DNA of 64,000 nucleotides, taken from assembly GCF_024139115.2 (NCBI RefSeq), contig NC_085139.1, positions 256,993,679 through 257,057,678 of the forward strand, read 5' to 3'. Below are positions 22,036-34,300 of this stretch, piece by piece (position 1 is the first letter of the stretch; the number at the start of each line of letters is the position of its first letter). The DNA is from Armigeres subalbatus (Eukaryota; Arthropoda; Insecta; Diptera; Culicidae). The translations under genes and the position numbers were made by a program. A model generated the notes under the pieces. It was not told the DNA's origin. It did no database searches and saw nothing but the letters and a program-made list of their open reading frames with translations.

Positions 22036-23510
22036 TAAGGGCACTTATCCCTCGCTAATTTACTCTTAAAAAGTTAAAGTTGACGAAGATTTATATTTCA
22101 TTGTTTTCTGGGAAGTAAGAGCCTGAGAGATCTTAATAGTTATAGCCTAAATATTATTTTGTAAACTCAAACTGTGTTTTAAAAACTCACTCTTTTTTCT
22201 AGCACGATCAAATATGCATCTGAGTAGACAATATTCTATGAATATTCCAAAAATGTGGTTTCGCGACAAAGCTTAACAGATTATCAAAAATTATCGACAA
22301 ATACAGATTGAAAATTGTCTCATGTCACGCTCCCTAAGCAGATGAATGTTCCAAAAAAGAGTGGCATAGCAATTTTGTGCGCCTTTTCGTAGGAAATTGA
22401 GTGCGCCTTTTCCAATTGCGTTTGTAAATCTTGCAATTTTCAAATAATATTATCCATAACTCTTTTTCAAACATATTTTTTTGGATGTAGTTCAAACCTT
22501 GAAATATTATTCAAAAGGTAAATTGATTGATATTGAGAGTGTAGATCTCTGTTTTTTTTATCATTTATTGATTGTTCTCTGCAATTATAATAATCAGCCA
22601 ATGCAAATTTACAAAAGGCCTCATTTCGGTAAAGATATGATGAAATTTATATACCTTGTATACCTTTATATATACCTTTTAGGACTAATTGGCATAAATC
22701 AGTGTAAACGATTCTTAGTCGACTTTTTAGAAACAAATTAGAGTGTGAGTAAGATGATGACGAATTCTGCTTTAACCAGTGCAGTTAAAAATATCTAGTC
22801 ACCAGGTTAGTTTGGGGCTAATACCTACTTCTATCTACCACTAGCTTCTCATATGCAACCATAAATAGAGCTAATTTATCCGCATTTCAAATTGTCATCA
22901 AACGAGTCCAACAAAAATAAGCATCTGTAGTCTTAGGGGAAAGTTATCAAGTGATACAATTTTCTACTGTTTTACTATTATTCAGTGGTAGAGAAGATCA
23001 AAATGAAAACTTGAATAGGATATAGTTTGTCCCATTTCCTTATCCATACGTTAAAACATTCTTCGTTTTCTAAAACGTGATTGAAATAATAATAAAGCTT
23101 AAAGTTTGTTCAGATTACGAGCTTCATAACTTGACATAATAGTCAACTACAACAAGATTTGTGAACTTTGACAACAAGATACTTCTTATCAAACAATAAA
23201 ACTTTTAATCTGAATAGACTCTCAAAATAGTATAAGGTACATTATCAATATTTTTATTTAGATTTTGGAACTACATGTTTTTAATACTTTCACTATTTTT
23301 GGTTTATAATCTACAAAAAAAATTAACGCATTTAGGCTTCTGATTGATTTTATTCCATAAATAAATATGTGCAAAATACCGACCCAATTTTTAACATGTC
23401 CAAATTTGCACTGACCTTGGAATTAATTTTGGAAGTCTATGAGTAAGAAGAATTATTCCAAATATTTGTCTATATTACGATCACAAACTTGTGTCCGGCA
23501 CAATGAACCT
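22036..23510. other. AT-rich sequence, nothing recognised
   Basis: No coding, RNA or repeat signal that I can support. Confidence 0.35.
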
Positions 23511-25412
23511 TATATACGGTTGTAGGACAAAAGGTCGAAGGTCAAAAGGTCGAAGGACAAAGGTCCAAGGTCAAAAGGTCGAAAGGACAAAAGGTCGAAG
23601 GGTCAAAAGGTCGAAGGGACAAAAGGTCGAAACAAAAACACTGCGTCAAAAGGTCGAAATGAAGAAAGACCTTTTTTTTTCTTCTTTATTATTTTGTCTT
23701 TCTTTTACCCTCTATTTTCTTTCTTGTTTCTTTTTCCTTCTTCCTTCTTCCTTCCAACTTTATATGCTTCTTTCCTTCCATTCTTTTTCCTTCTTTCTTA
23801 CTTCTTTCTTCCTTCCATACCCAACAGACATTGGAAGCTAATAGAGCGCTTATTCAACCAAGAATAGTATTTTTCAGCTAGAAAACTAGCTTATTCAGGT
23901 AATAGGTGGATTGACGCTAGGTGGATTGATCTGGGTTTTTACTTCTTTTTTGCTTCTTTTCACATTCTCCCTTTCTTATTTCTATTTTCTTTTTGTCTGT
24001 CTTTCTTCATTCTTCCACCTTTTTTCCTTCTTTCTTTTTTTTCCCTTTTTTTCCTCATTTATATCTTTTTTCTTCTCTCTTTTTTATTTCTTCCTCCTTT
24101 CTTTCTTTCTTTGCCATTTTTTCAGGAAACAGTTTTTCTTCCTTCTTTCTTCATTCTTTCTTCACTCTTTTTCCCTCCTTTCTTTCTTCCGTCTCTCTTT
24201 CTTCTTTCTTCTTCCTTTCTTCTATTTTTCCTTCTTTCTCCCATCTTTCTTTCGTTCTTTCCTGTTATTTGCTTCCTCTGTCTACCTTCTTTTTGTGTTT
24301 CATTGTGTCTTCCTTCTTCTTCTACTTTCCTTCTAACTTCTTTCTTCATTCTTTTTTTCTTCTTCCTTTCTTCCGCCTTTTTTGTTGGTTCTTTTTTTTC
24401 TACCTTCTTTCTTATTTATTTCTTTTTTTCTGTCTTTCTTCATTTTTTCTTCCTCCGTTTTTCCTTCTTTCCTCTTTTTTCCTTATTTGTTCCTCTTTCC
24501 TTCCTTCTTTCTTCTTTCTTTCTTCTCTCTTTCTTCATTCTTTCTCTCTTCATTTTTTATTCCTTCTTGTTTCCTTTCTTTCTGCTTGTTTTTTATTTCT
24601 TCCTTCTTTTTCCCTTCTTCATTTATTAATTATTTTTTACTTCTCTCTTCCTTTTTTCTTCTTTCATCCTTCTTTTTTTCTCCTTTTCTCTTCTCTCATC
24701 CTTCTTTATCTCTTCTTTTTTCCTTCTTATTTTCTTCCTTTCTTCTTCCTTTCTTCATTCTTCCTTCTTCCATTCTTCTTTTTTCCTTTTTTCTTAATTC
24801 TTTCTTCCTTATTTCTTTCCTCTTTGTTCCTTATTTCTTTTCTATTTTTCCATTCCCTGTTACTTGCTTCTGTCTTTTTTTGCATCCTTGTGTCTTCTTT
24901 CCTCCTTCTTTCTTCCTTCGTCCTTATTTTTTCCTTCTTCCATCTTCCTTCTTCTTTCTTTCTTTTTTGTTCTTTTTTCTTCTTCTGTTCTTTTTTATTC
25001 TTCTTTTTTTTCTTGCCGTATATTTTTCCTCCCTCCTTCTTTCTACCTTTTCACTTCTCATTTTTATCTCTCCTTATATCACATTTCTCACTTGTCACTT
25101 TCCACTTCTTACTTCTTCCTTTTTACTTTTCACTTCTCACTACGCACTTCTCACTTCTCACTCACTACTCACTATTCACTTCTCACTTCTCACTTCTCAC
25201 TTCTCATTTCTCACTTATCAATTCTCACTTCTCACTTTTCACTTCTCATTTACCTATGCTCATTATTCTTTTCTTACGCCTCTCTTTTCACTACTCGTTC
25301 CTTGTCTTTTTGTCCTTCCGACCTTTTGTCCTTCGGCCTTTTGTCCTTCGATGTTTTGACCTTCGGCGTTATGATACACATTCGACCTTTTGACCTTTGA
25401 CGTTCATCGTGG
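23511..25412. mobile_element. Foldback-like element: inverted AAAGGTCGAAGG arrays around a polypyrimidine core
   Basis: The left arm (about 23,521-23,670) is a tandem of ACAAAAGGTCGAAGG and GGTCAAAAGGTCGAAG units. The right arm (about 25,300-25,410) is the same motif reversed (CCTTTTGTCCTTCG, TTCGACCTTTTGACC). Between them, about 23,690-25,080 is almost pure T/C on the plus strand, followed by CACTTCTCACTTCTCAC repeats (25,080-25,255). Long plus-strand frames of Phe/Ser/Leu here are composition artefacts. A small non-repetitive island lies at 23,820-23,930. Confidence 0.75.
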
Positions 25413-25524
25413 AATCATCATCACTAGGTGGCTCTGGATTTTGTTTAAATCTCTTTAGAGATTTGCGTCGAATTCTTTCGATTTTTTTTTCGAATTTTGT
25501 TTAAATTCTTTTCGGGATTTTGTC

Positions 25525-25890
25525 ACAGAGAACAGACATGGATGCTCGAACAAAATTTCGGTAAAAACGTGTGTAAAGATTTAAATCGCACCTCAGCGCC
25601 GCCAACGCAGGCTGCCCGACATAAAAACTCAATCTCACTAAGTGATGGCGTTCTTCACGGCAAATGAGCCTTCCAAATAAACGAAAGATTAAAAAAAAAA
25701 AGTGATGGCGTTGGCATACACTACATAAACAATGTAGTGCTTCCACCTAGGAGCGAGCCTAGGAGCAATTCGGAATGAACACTAGCGCTAAAAAGTAAAA
25801 CACGGCAAATTTTAACCATATTTATCGGCACACTAGCACCGCACAACTTTTACACAAGCACGCGAATGAAGATGAACGTCTGTTCTCTGT
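25525..25890. mobile_element. 366-bp MITE with ACAGAGAACAGAC ends
   Basis: The left end ACAGAGAACAGAC and right end GTCTGTTCTCTGT are perfect inverted repeats of 13 bp; an adjacent C...G pair extends this to 14. ATTTTGT stands on both sides, but it also belongs to the host minisatellite, so the target duplication is uncertain. The interior contains a nested poly(A) insertion and no coding frame. Confidence 0.75.
25653..25699 (+). mobile_element. 47-bp poly(A) retro-insertion nested in the MITE
   Basis: AAGTGATGGCGTT occurs at 25,640-25,652 and again at 25,700-25,712. Between the copies lies a 3'-end fragment with CCAAATAAACG and an A run. The layout (target duplication, AATAAA, A tail) shows a very short LINE-mediated insertion of the 3' end of some RNA. 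Confidence 0.8.
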
Positions 25891-26370
25891 GATTTTGTTT
25901 AAATTTATCGTCGGGATTTTCTTCTAACTTCTTTCGGGATCAATTTAAATCATTCTCAGGATTTTGTTCAAATCTTCTTCAGGATGGTATTTTTTCTTTT
26001 TTTATTGTCTTTATTAATGAGGTTTTCGGCCCTTGACCGGTTCACCTCATAAAGGTATTTGTTTTTTTTTATGGTTTGGTGTTTTTTTTTCTTCCGAGAT
26101 TCCGTTCAAATACCCTTAAGAATTTGTTTGATGTCATTTGGTTTGCTGTTCGAATCCATTTCGGTTTGTGTTCTGCCCGAATCTCTGCCTTTCAGAATTC
26201 TATTCGATCACCTTTGGGAATACTGCTGGAATCCCTTCCGGATTTATGTTGGATTGCCTTCCGGGTATCTGTTCAAATGCTCTTCGGAATCCTGTTTGAA
26301 TACCCTCCTGGATACCGTTTGAACCCATCGCCGGAACTCCTGAATTTTGTTCGATTCCTTTGAGGATCGC

Positions 26371-27406
26371 TTTTCAAATTATTTTCTATCTGAATTTTCA
26401 TTCATTTTATCTAGTTACAATGGGACTCTGTTCAAATCTTGTTGCGAATTTGTTAGATTGCCCTTTCGACGGATATTGTGCACTTATTACTTGTAAAGCA
26501 TATCTCTCTTCGTCTCAGAAATTATTGATCACCTCAGTTAAAGTTCTTCATACATTATTAATAATTCTTAGATTATATTTAGGAAGTGACCGCTTCTGCT
26601 TTGTAAGATGAAGGTCATGGGTACATACCCTGGATCGTCCGTCCTTTTCCTACTTTGTACCTCAATAGGGACACGGCAGGTATTTTCGTCTGTTCGTCAT
26701 AGTCTCGAAAACCAATAAAAGACACGCTTTTTTGTAAAACTCATGCATACCAAATCGTAAACTCAGGAGAAACGTTCTGCTATAGTGGAGTTGTAGCAAA
26801 TGTACGTTTCTTTCGTTGGTTTTAGCCCCTATGACGATGGACGGAAATAAATTTGTTAAATATTTTCTATCACGTTCTAAAAATTTTTTGCTACTGCTAA
26901 ACCTTTCATACTTACAATTCCAAATCCTCCCGTGACATCTAAGAGAGGTCGTAGAGTTCTCTGAATCTTCCATAAGTAGGTGTTCAACTATCCATCCCGT
27001 TGCTTCCTCAGAATTCACAAGGATGTGCTCTGGGAAATACTCTAGTTTTGGAGTATGCCTTGCTTACATTTTAGAGGGCCAATTAGCCGCAAATCATTTT
27101 CTGTGGTAACAATAGAATTGATATTACTCTCATACAATAGTTTAGGCCTGCACCACCTACGAATTTGTGCCAATCGAATTACCTGATGCTAATGCTAGTC
27201 TCGTTCTTCGTAGAGATTTCAATTATCATTGGCTGATCACTGCATTTGATAGGAACGATACAGAAAGATTGTTTTATTGAGCAGACCATTCGACTTGTTT
27301 GATAACTCTTTTATATCACCCGAGTATACGAAATGCCATGAAGTCGTACTACATATGTTTCAACCATATTGACAATGCCTTTCTATTTCCTATTTTCTCA
27401 TTCCAG
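26371..27406. other. Intergenic or intronic sequence ending in a splice acceptor
   Basis: An open frame of 118 codons on the minus strand (27,018-26,662) is unrecognised. The region ends with CTATTTTCTCATTCCAG at 27,406, a good polypyrimidine tract and acceptor for the first visible adenylyl cyclase exon. Confidence 0.35.
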
Positions 27407-27687
27407 TCCACGTCCAATCACCGGCGGTCGACGTCAATGACGACGATGCCCCCGGTGCTCACCGACAGCTACAAAGGTTCCGTCGAAGACATCCAAATCT
27501 CACTGGCGCCCTACATCCAGAGTTATCTAACCCAAACCGGACGGCGCCACTCGTGCTGCAGCGTGATGCTTCCGGTGGCATTCGAGCGGGCTGCCCCGCG
27601 CTCCTGGTTCGATCCACGGTTCGACTCACCCGTCCTGGAGGGTCAGTTCCAATCCAGTGTGTTCCCCCAGATTAGACTCAAATTCAG
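27407..27687 (+). CDS. Ac13E: Adenylyl cyclase exon A (N-terminus)
   Basis: Acceptor TTCCAG at 27,401-27,406, donor GTACGC at 27,688. The first 30 bases are open in frame and may be 5' UTR; coding from 27,437 gives residues 1-84. The following intron (27,688-27,744) is 57 nt, a multiple of three and free of stops, so the frame also reads through it. Confidence 0.85.
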
Positions 27688-28345
27688 GTACGCTGCTTGT
27701 TCGAGTCCAATGAATGGTTATCAAGAAAGTATTCCTTTTTCCAGATTCGCCCTATTCTACATTCTCCTCTGCTCGCTGGTTTGGTTGCTGTACTTCCTGT
27801 TCGATGGAGGGCCTACTCACTATCACCTACTGACGGGATCGATCGGCCTAATCCTGATATTCGGCCTAGTGGGCATGTGGCTCACCCACACCGACATCTA
27901 TCGGGCCTACACCAACTTCATCTCGATCGCTTGTGCCATCCTGCTCTGCATGTTCTCGCTGTTTCTGCTGATGTTCACCGAGGACGCCCTCAGCCCGTTG
28001 GGGCATTTCTCCATCTGCATCGAGATAGTGATGCTCATCTACACCATCATTCCACTCCCGCTGTGGCTGTGCTGCAGCATCGCTTCTGCCTATTCCGTGT
28101 GCTTTGAAGTGCTTTCGTTCTTCCACCAGGCGCACTACGTCCAACAACCGGATGTGGACGATGCGGGCGTGGAGTTCTCGGACGGGTCCAATACCAGCAG
28201 TAGTGGATTCGTTTACAAAATAGTGATAATCCGGATGTTGATACAGTTATGCGTCCACCTGCTGGGTGTGCACATTCTGATCATGACCGTGGTCCGGATG
28301 CGGGGGACGTTCATGAAGGTGGGACAGAATCTGCTGGTTCGGAGG

Positions 28346-28398
<53 letters not shown>

Positions 28399-31300
28399 TC
28401 CGAAGGTGGCGGATTTGCTGTTGAAGGAGAGCGGCAGCGTGGTTAAGGGGATGAGTTTCGAGCAGTGTCCACCGCGGAGGGCGACGCCGTCGGATCTAAA
28501 AAGCTTGTTCAGGCCGTTCCACATGAACAGCATGGATAACGTGAGCATACTGTTCGCGGACATTGTCGGATTCACGAAGATGTCCTCGACGAAGACGGCC
28601 GAACAGTTGGTGGAGATATTGAACGACTTGTTCGAGCGGTTCGACGATCTGTGTCTGATGAATGGGTGCGAGAAGATTTCGACGCTCGGGGATTGTTACT
28701 ATTGTGTGAGTGGGTGTCCGGAACCGAGGCCGGATCACGCGATCTGTTGTGTGGAAATGGGACTGGGAATGATTATGTCGATACGGACGTTTGACGCGGA
28801 AAGGCACGAAGGGGTGAAGATGCGGGTGGGCGTTCATACGGGTACAGTGCTGTGTGGGATCGTGGGAACGAAGCGGGTGAAATTCGACGTATGGAGCAAC
28901 GATGTTACACTGGCGAACAAGTAAGTGGAGAAAAATTTAAGTTAGTTCTAAGCAGGGTTGTGAATATTCGGCAGCACTGTATGAATGTGATTTATTTTTT
29001 CATTTCATCCCTGTTATGAAATTTACTCCATATTCTCGAAGAGGGACAGAAGTCAGAAATCAAAGAGCAACATAGTTTTATTTAGAGGCCTGAATCAGAG
29101 AAACGGGGATAGGTATGTGGTGCCGCCAATCGAACCGTCAAAATACAGCAGCCAATCGAGCAGGAGACCTGTCAAGACTTTCTGATTAGGAATCAAATTT
29201 TTAAATCTGTTTCTAAGAATATATTCCATTAATTTGTTTTATGGAAAGCTCTCGGATAACAACATGAAGATTAAAATCAAAATTCTTCTTGATCCTATTC
29301 CAATCTTGGTGAGATTCTTCTTCAATATTTTTATGGAATATTTTTATCTTTGAATTGTTTTTGAAAGTTTGAAAGTTTTTGCCTTTCTCATACATCGAGG
29401 TGTTACGAAAAGGCTATATATTCACTTCCAAGACGATTTTGTGATAGAAGGTCCGGTTACCCGGAGTGTTATATACCAATCGACTCAGCTCGACGAATTG
29501 AGATGATGTCTGTCTGTGTGTATGTGTGTGCGTGTGTGTATGTATGTGCGCAAAATAAAACTCACTCATCTTTTAGGCGCTTATCTTGATCCGATTTGTT
29601 TAAGTTGCATTAGACTGGAAATCCTGTCCCATTGTTTCCTATTGAAAATTGGCCAGATCGGACTATGGGATCAAAAGTTATGGCCAAAATGCAATTTATA
29701 TACTCAAAACACGCTAAGAAATTCTCACTAAATTTTTTAGTGTATATAATGTACGAGAAAGGCACAAGCACCGCTAGGTGGATCAATCAGGGTTTTTAAT
29801 TCCAATATCTGGTTTCTGATCTACGCTCCTACGGTTCTCTGTGATTTCGATAAAATACCGAAGTTTCGAGTAGAATCGAAAGTTAGTGAGATTCCGCTCG
29901 AATTCCTATGAGAATCTGCTTGAATTTCTTCTGGAATTTTACTTCGAAATTCGAAATTCATTCCGCTCAATTTTAGACTCATCTCGAACCACAATAAGAT
30001 TCGCTATATAGCATAACACAATTCCGCTGGATCCTAGGAAGATTACGAACAAATATTTGTTATGATATCTCAGTGATATTCCTTTAATTTCAATGAGTTT
30101 CCACTCAAACTTAAGTGGTATTTCGCTTAAATTTTGTCGGGATTCTCTTCGGTATTCTTTCGGAAACCCTTTCTAAATTCTATCGAAATCCCTTCCCATG
30201 ATTCTGTCGAAATCCTTTTTGGGATTCCTTGGGGATCCCTTCTCGAGACTCTCTACCCGTAATGCTGGGTAGACACCTTTACGTGTTGTGTTACGGGGTA
30301 AGATCTACCACGGTTACATTGCCAGCTACAGGCAAATCCTGACCAAACGAATACCTTCCTCATTATCCAACTCCGTGGTACTTATGAGGGTGTCGCTAAG
30401 TCGGTGGCCTCTTGTTACGTAAGTACTACATCAAAACTTCCTTCCTCTCCCTTGTTACGGTGAAGATGGGCGTGGCCAGGAGTAGTAATCCTCATGCTTT
30501 TGTTATTTTTGTTTAAGACTGGAATCAAGGACCACTCCCCTTCTTGATTTCTAATAGCATTCTAGATAAGGATCTCAAAAGTAAAACATCAGTATCACTA
30601 GTGTCCAATCTACGAATTACATCGTAACAATGCTAATGCTAATGCAAATGCTAATGCTTATGCCTTGGGAATCCCTTTTCGAGACTCTGTCAAACCCCGT
30701 TTCGGGATTCCGTCGGTATCTTTTGTCGGGAATCTGTCGGAATCCCTTTTTATGATTATATCGAAATCCCTTTTCGGGATGCTGCAGGAATCCCTTTTCG
30801 GGATTCTGTCAGAATTTATTTTTGGGATTCTGTCAAAATCCCTTTTCAGAATTCTTTTGAATCCTATTTCAGGACATTGTCAGAATCCCATTTCAGGATT
30901 CTATCGGAATCCCTTGTCGGGATTCTGTCGGAATCCCTTGTCGGGATTCTGTCGGAATCCCTTGTCGGGATTCTGTCGGAATCCCTTGTCGGGATTCTGT
31001 CGGAATCCCTTGTCGGGATTCTGTCGGAATCCCTTGTCGGGATTCTGTCGGAATCCCTTGTCGGAATTCTGTCGGAATTCCCTGTCGGGATTCTGTCGGA
31101 ATCCCCTGTCGGGATTCTGTCGGAATCCCCTGTCGGGATTCTGTCGGAATCCCCTGTCGGGATTCTGTCGGAATCCCCTGTCGGGATTCTGTCGGAATCC
31201 CCTGTCGGGATTCTGTCGGAATCCCCTTCGGGATTCTGTCGGAATCCCCTGTCGGATTCTGTCGGAATCCCTTGTCGGATTCTGTCGGAATCCCTTGTCG

Positions 31301-34300
31301 GATTCTGTCGGAATCCCTTGTCGGATTCTGTCGGAATCCCTTGTCGGATTCTGTCGGAATCCCTTGTCGATTCTGTCGGAATCCCTTGTCGGATTCTGTC
31401 GGAATCCTTGTCGGGATTCTGTCGGAATCCCTTGTCGGATTCTGTCAGGAATCCCTTGTCGGATTCTGTCGGAATCCCTTGTCAGGATTCTGTCGGAATC
31501 CCTTGTCGATTCTGTCGGAATCCCTTCGGGATTCTGTCGGAATCCCTTCAATTCTGTCGGAATCCTCTTCGATTCTGTCGGAATCCTTCGATTCTGTCGG
31601 AATCCTTCGGGATTCTGTCGGAATCCTTCGATTCTGTCAGGAATCCCTTCGGATTCTGTCAGGAATCCTTCAGGATTCTGTCAGGAATCCCTTCGATCTC
31701 TGTCGGAATCCTTCGGGATTCTGTCGGAATCCCTTCGATTCTGTCGGAATCCCCTTCGATTCTGTCGGAATCCCTTCAATTCTGTCGGAATCCCTTCGAT
31801 TCTGTCAGGAACTCCCTTCGATTCTGTCGGAATCCTTCGATTCTGTCGGAATCCCTTCGATTCTGTCGAATCCTTCGATTCTGTCGGAATCCCTTCGGGA
31901 TTCTGTCGGAATCCCTTCGATTCTGTCGGAATCCCTTCAATTCTGTCAGAATCCTTCGATTCTGTCGGAACTCCTTCAATTCTGTCGGAATCCCCTTCGA
32001 ATTCTGTCGGAATCCCCTTCAAATTCTGTCAGAATCCCTTCGGGAATTCTGTCGGAATCCCTTCGATTCTGTCGGAATCCTTCGATTCTGTCGAAATCCC
32101 ATTCGGAATTCTTTTAGGAATCCCCTTCGGGATTCTGTCGGAATCCCTTCAGGATTCTGTCAGGAATCCCTTCGATTCTGTCGGAATCCCTTCGATTCTG
32201 TCGGAATCCCTTCGGATTCTGTCGGAATCCCTTCGATTCTGTCGGAATCCCTTCGGGATTCTGTCGGAATCCCCTTCGATTCTGTCGGAATCCCCTTCGA
32301 TTCTGTCGAACTCCTTCGGGATTCTGTCGGAATCCCTTCGATTCTGTCAGAATCCCCTTCGGGATTCTGTCGGAATCCCCTTCGGGATTCTGTCGGAATC
32401 CCCTTCGGAATTCTGTCGGAATCTCCTTCGGGATTCTGTCGGAATCCCCTTCGGGATTCTGTCGGAATCCCCTTCGGGATTCTGTCGGAATCCCCTTCGG
32501 GATTCTGTCGGAATCCCCTTCGGGATTCTGTCGGAATCCCCTTCGGGATTCTGTCGGAATCCCCTTCGGGATTCTGTCGGAATCCCCTTCGGGATTCTGT
32601 CGGAATCCCCTTCGGGATTCTGTCGGAATCCCCATTCGGGATTCTGTCGGAATCCCCATTCGGGATTCTGTCGGAATCCCCATTCGGGATTCTGTCGGAA
32701 TCCCCATTCGGGATTCTGTCGGAATCCCCTTCGGGATTCTGTCGGAATCCCCTTCGGGATTCTGTCGGAATCCCCATTCGGGATTCTGTCGGAATCCCCA
32801 TTCGGGATTCTGTCGGAATCCCCATTCGGGATTCTGTCGGAATCCCCATTCGAGATTCTGTCGGAATCCCCATTCGGGATTCTGTCGGAATCCCCATTCG
32901 AGATTCTGTCGGAATCCCCATTCGGGATTCTGTCGGAATCCCCATTCGGGATTCTGTCGGAATCCCCATTCGAGATTCTGTCGGAATCCCCATTCGGGAT
33001 TCTGTCGGAATCCCCATTCGGGATTCTGTCGGAATCCCCATTCGGGATTCTGTCGGAATCCCCATTCGGGATTCTGTCGGAATCCCCATTCGGGATTCTG
33101 TCGGAATCCCCATTCGGATTCTGTCGGACTCCCCATTCGGGATTCTGTCGGAATCCCCTTTCGGGATTCTGTCGGAATCCCCATTCGGGATTCTGTCGGA
33201 ATCCCCATTCGAGATTCTGTCGGAATCCCCATTCGAGATTCTGTCGGAATCCCCATTCGAGATTCTGTCGGAATCCCCATTCGAGATTCTGTAGGAATCC
33301 CCATTCGGGATGCTGTCGGAATCCCCATTCGGGATGCTGTCGGAATCCCCATTCGATTCTGTCGGAATCCCATTCAGATTCTGTCGGAATCCTCATTCGA
33401 TTCTGTCGGAATCCCCATTCAATTCTGTCGGAATCCCCATTCAAATTCTGTCGGAATCCCCATTCGGGATTCTGTCGGAATCCCCATTCGGGTTTCTGTC
33501 GGAATCCCCATTCGAATTCTGTCGGAATCCTCATTCGGGATTCTGTCGGAGTCCATATTCAGGAATCTGTTGGAATCCATATTCAGGATTCTGTTGAAAT
33601 CCCCATTGAAGATTCTGTTGGAATCTTCTTCGGGATTCTGTCGGAATCCCCTTCGGGATTCTGTCGGAATCCCCTTCGGGATTCTGTCGGAATCCCCATT
33701 CGGGATTCTGTCGGAATCCCCTTCGGGATTCTGTCGGAATCCCCTTCGGGATTCTGTCGGAATCCCCTTCGGGATTCGGTCGGAATCCCCTTCGGAATTC
33801 GGTCGGATTCCATAGCCATATCGTAGCCAGGATGTCCCGGGCAATTTTTTTTATTATTGTTTTAAATGATGACAGCGGGCTATATCTATTTATGATGATG
33901 ACACCGCGCTCGTTACTGGATCGATTGGAATTCAATCCGAAGTTCGTTCGGAATCCTCTCCAAAATTCTTTCGGAATTCCCCTCAAGATTTTGTCGGAAT
34001 CTTTCTCAGCATACTGTCAAAATGCTTTTTGGTATTCAGTTGGAATCCCTCTCAGGATTCGGTTGAAATGCCGTCGGAATCCTTTTCGGGATTTGGAAGG
34101 ATACTTTTTCGGACTTTTTTTTCGGACGGTCGGAACCTTTTGCGGGATTATGTTTGAATCTCTTCCCGGATTCTGTAGAAACTGCAGTTTAGATTTGTTT
34201 GCTATCCTTTTCATGAAGTTGGATTTCGCTTCGGTATTCTTTTATTATATTCTTCAGTTACAATCACCTTCCCTCCCTAGCCGTGCGGTAAGATGCGCGG

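Larger units (their letters stand above)
25430..26370. repeat. Decayed 23-bp minisatellite, interrupted by a MITE
   Basis: Diverged units with TTTTGTTTAAAT or CTGTTCAAAT spacers and TTCGGGATT or TTCCGGATT halves run through 25,440-25,524, 25,891-25,985 and 26,090-26,370. A short insertion at 25,987-26,060 (TTTATTGTCTTTATTAATGA) looks like a dispersed mosquito repeat. Confidence 0.6.

Noticed and set aside
23911..25400. Phe/Ser/Leu-rich frames up to 466 codons resembling membrane proteins
   Set aside because: Pure T/C composition; hydrophobicity is a by-product of poly-TTC/TCT/CTT codons.
26662..27018. 118-codon minus-strand frame as a gene
   Set aside because: No recognisable family and no supporting promoter or splice signals; noted as unassigned only.
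27299..27406. Methionine at 27,299 as the cyclase start
   Set aside because: The sequence up to 27,406 has a polypyrimidine tract ending in CAG and no resemblance to cyclase; exon starts at 27,407.
30665..33826. Open frames of 1,053 and 805 codons as genes
   Set aside because: They are translations of a stop-free 23/24-bp tandem repeat in several frames and both strands, within an intron.
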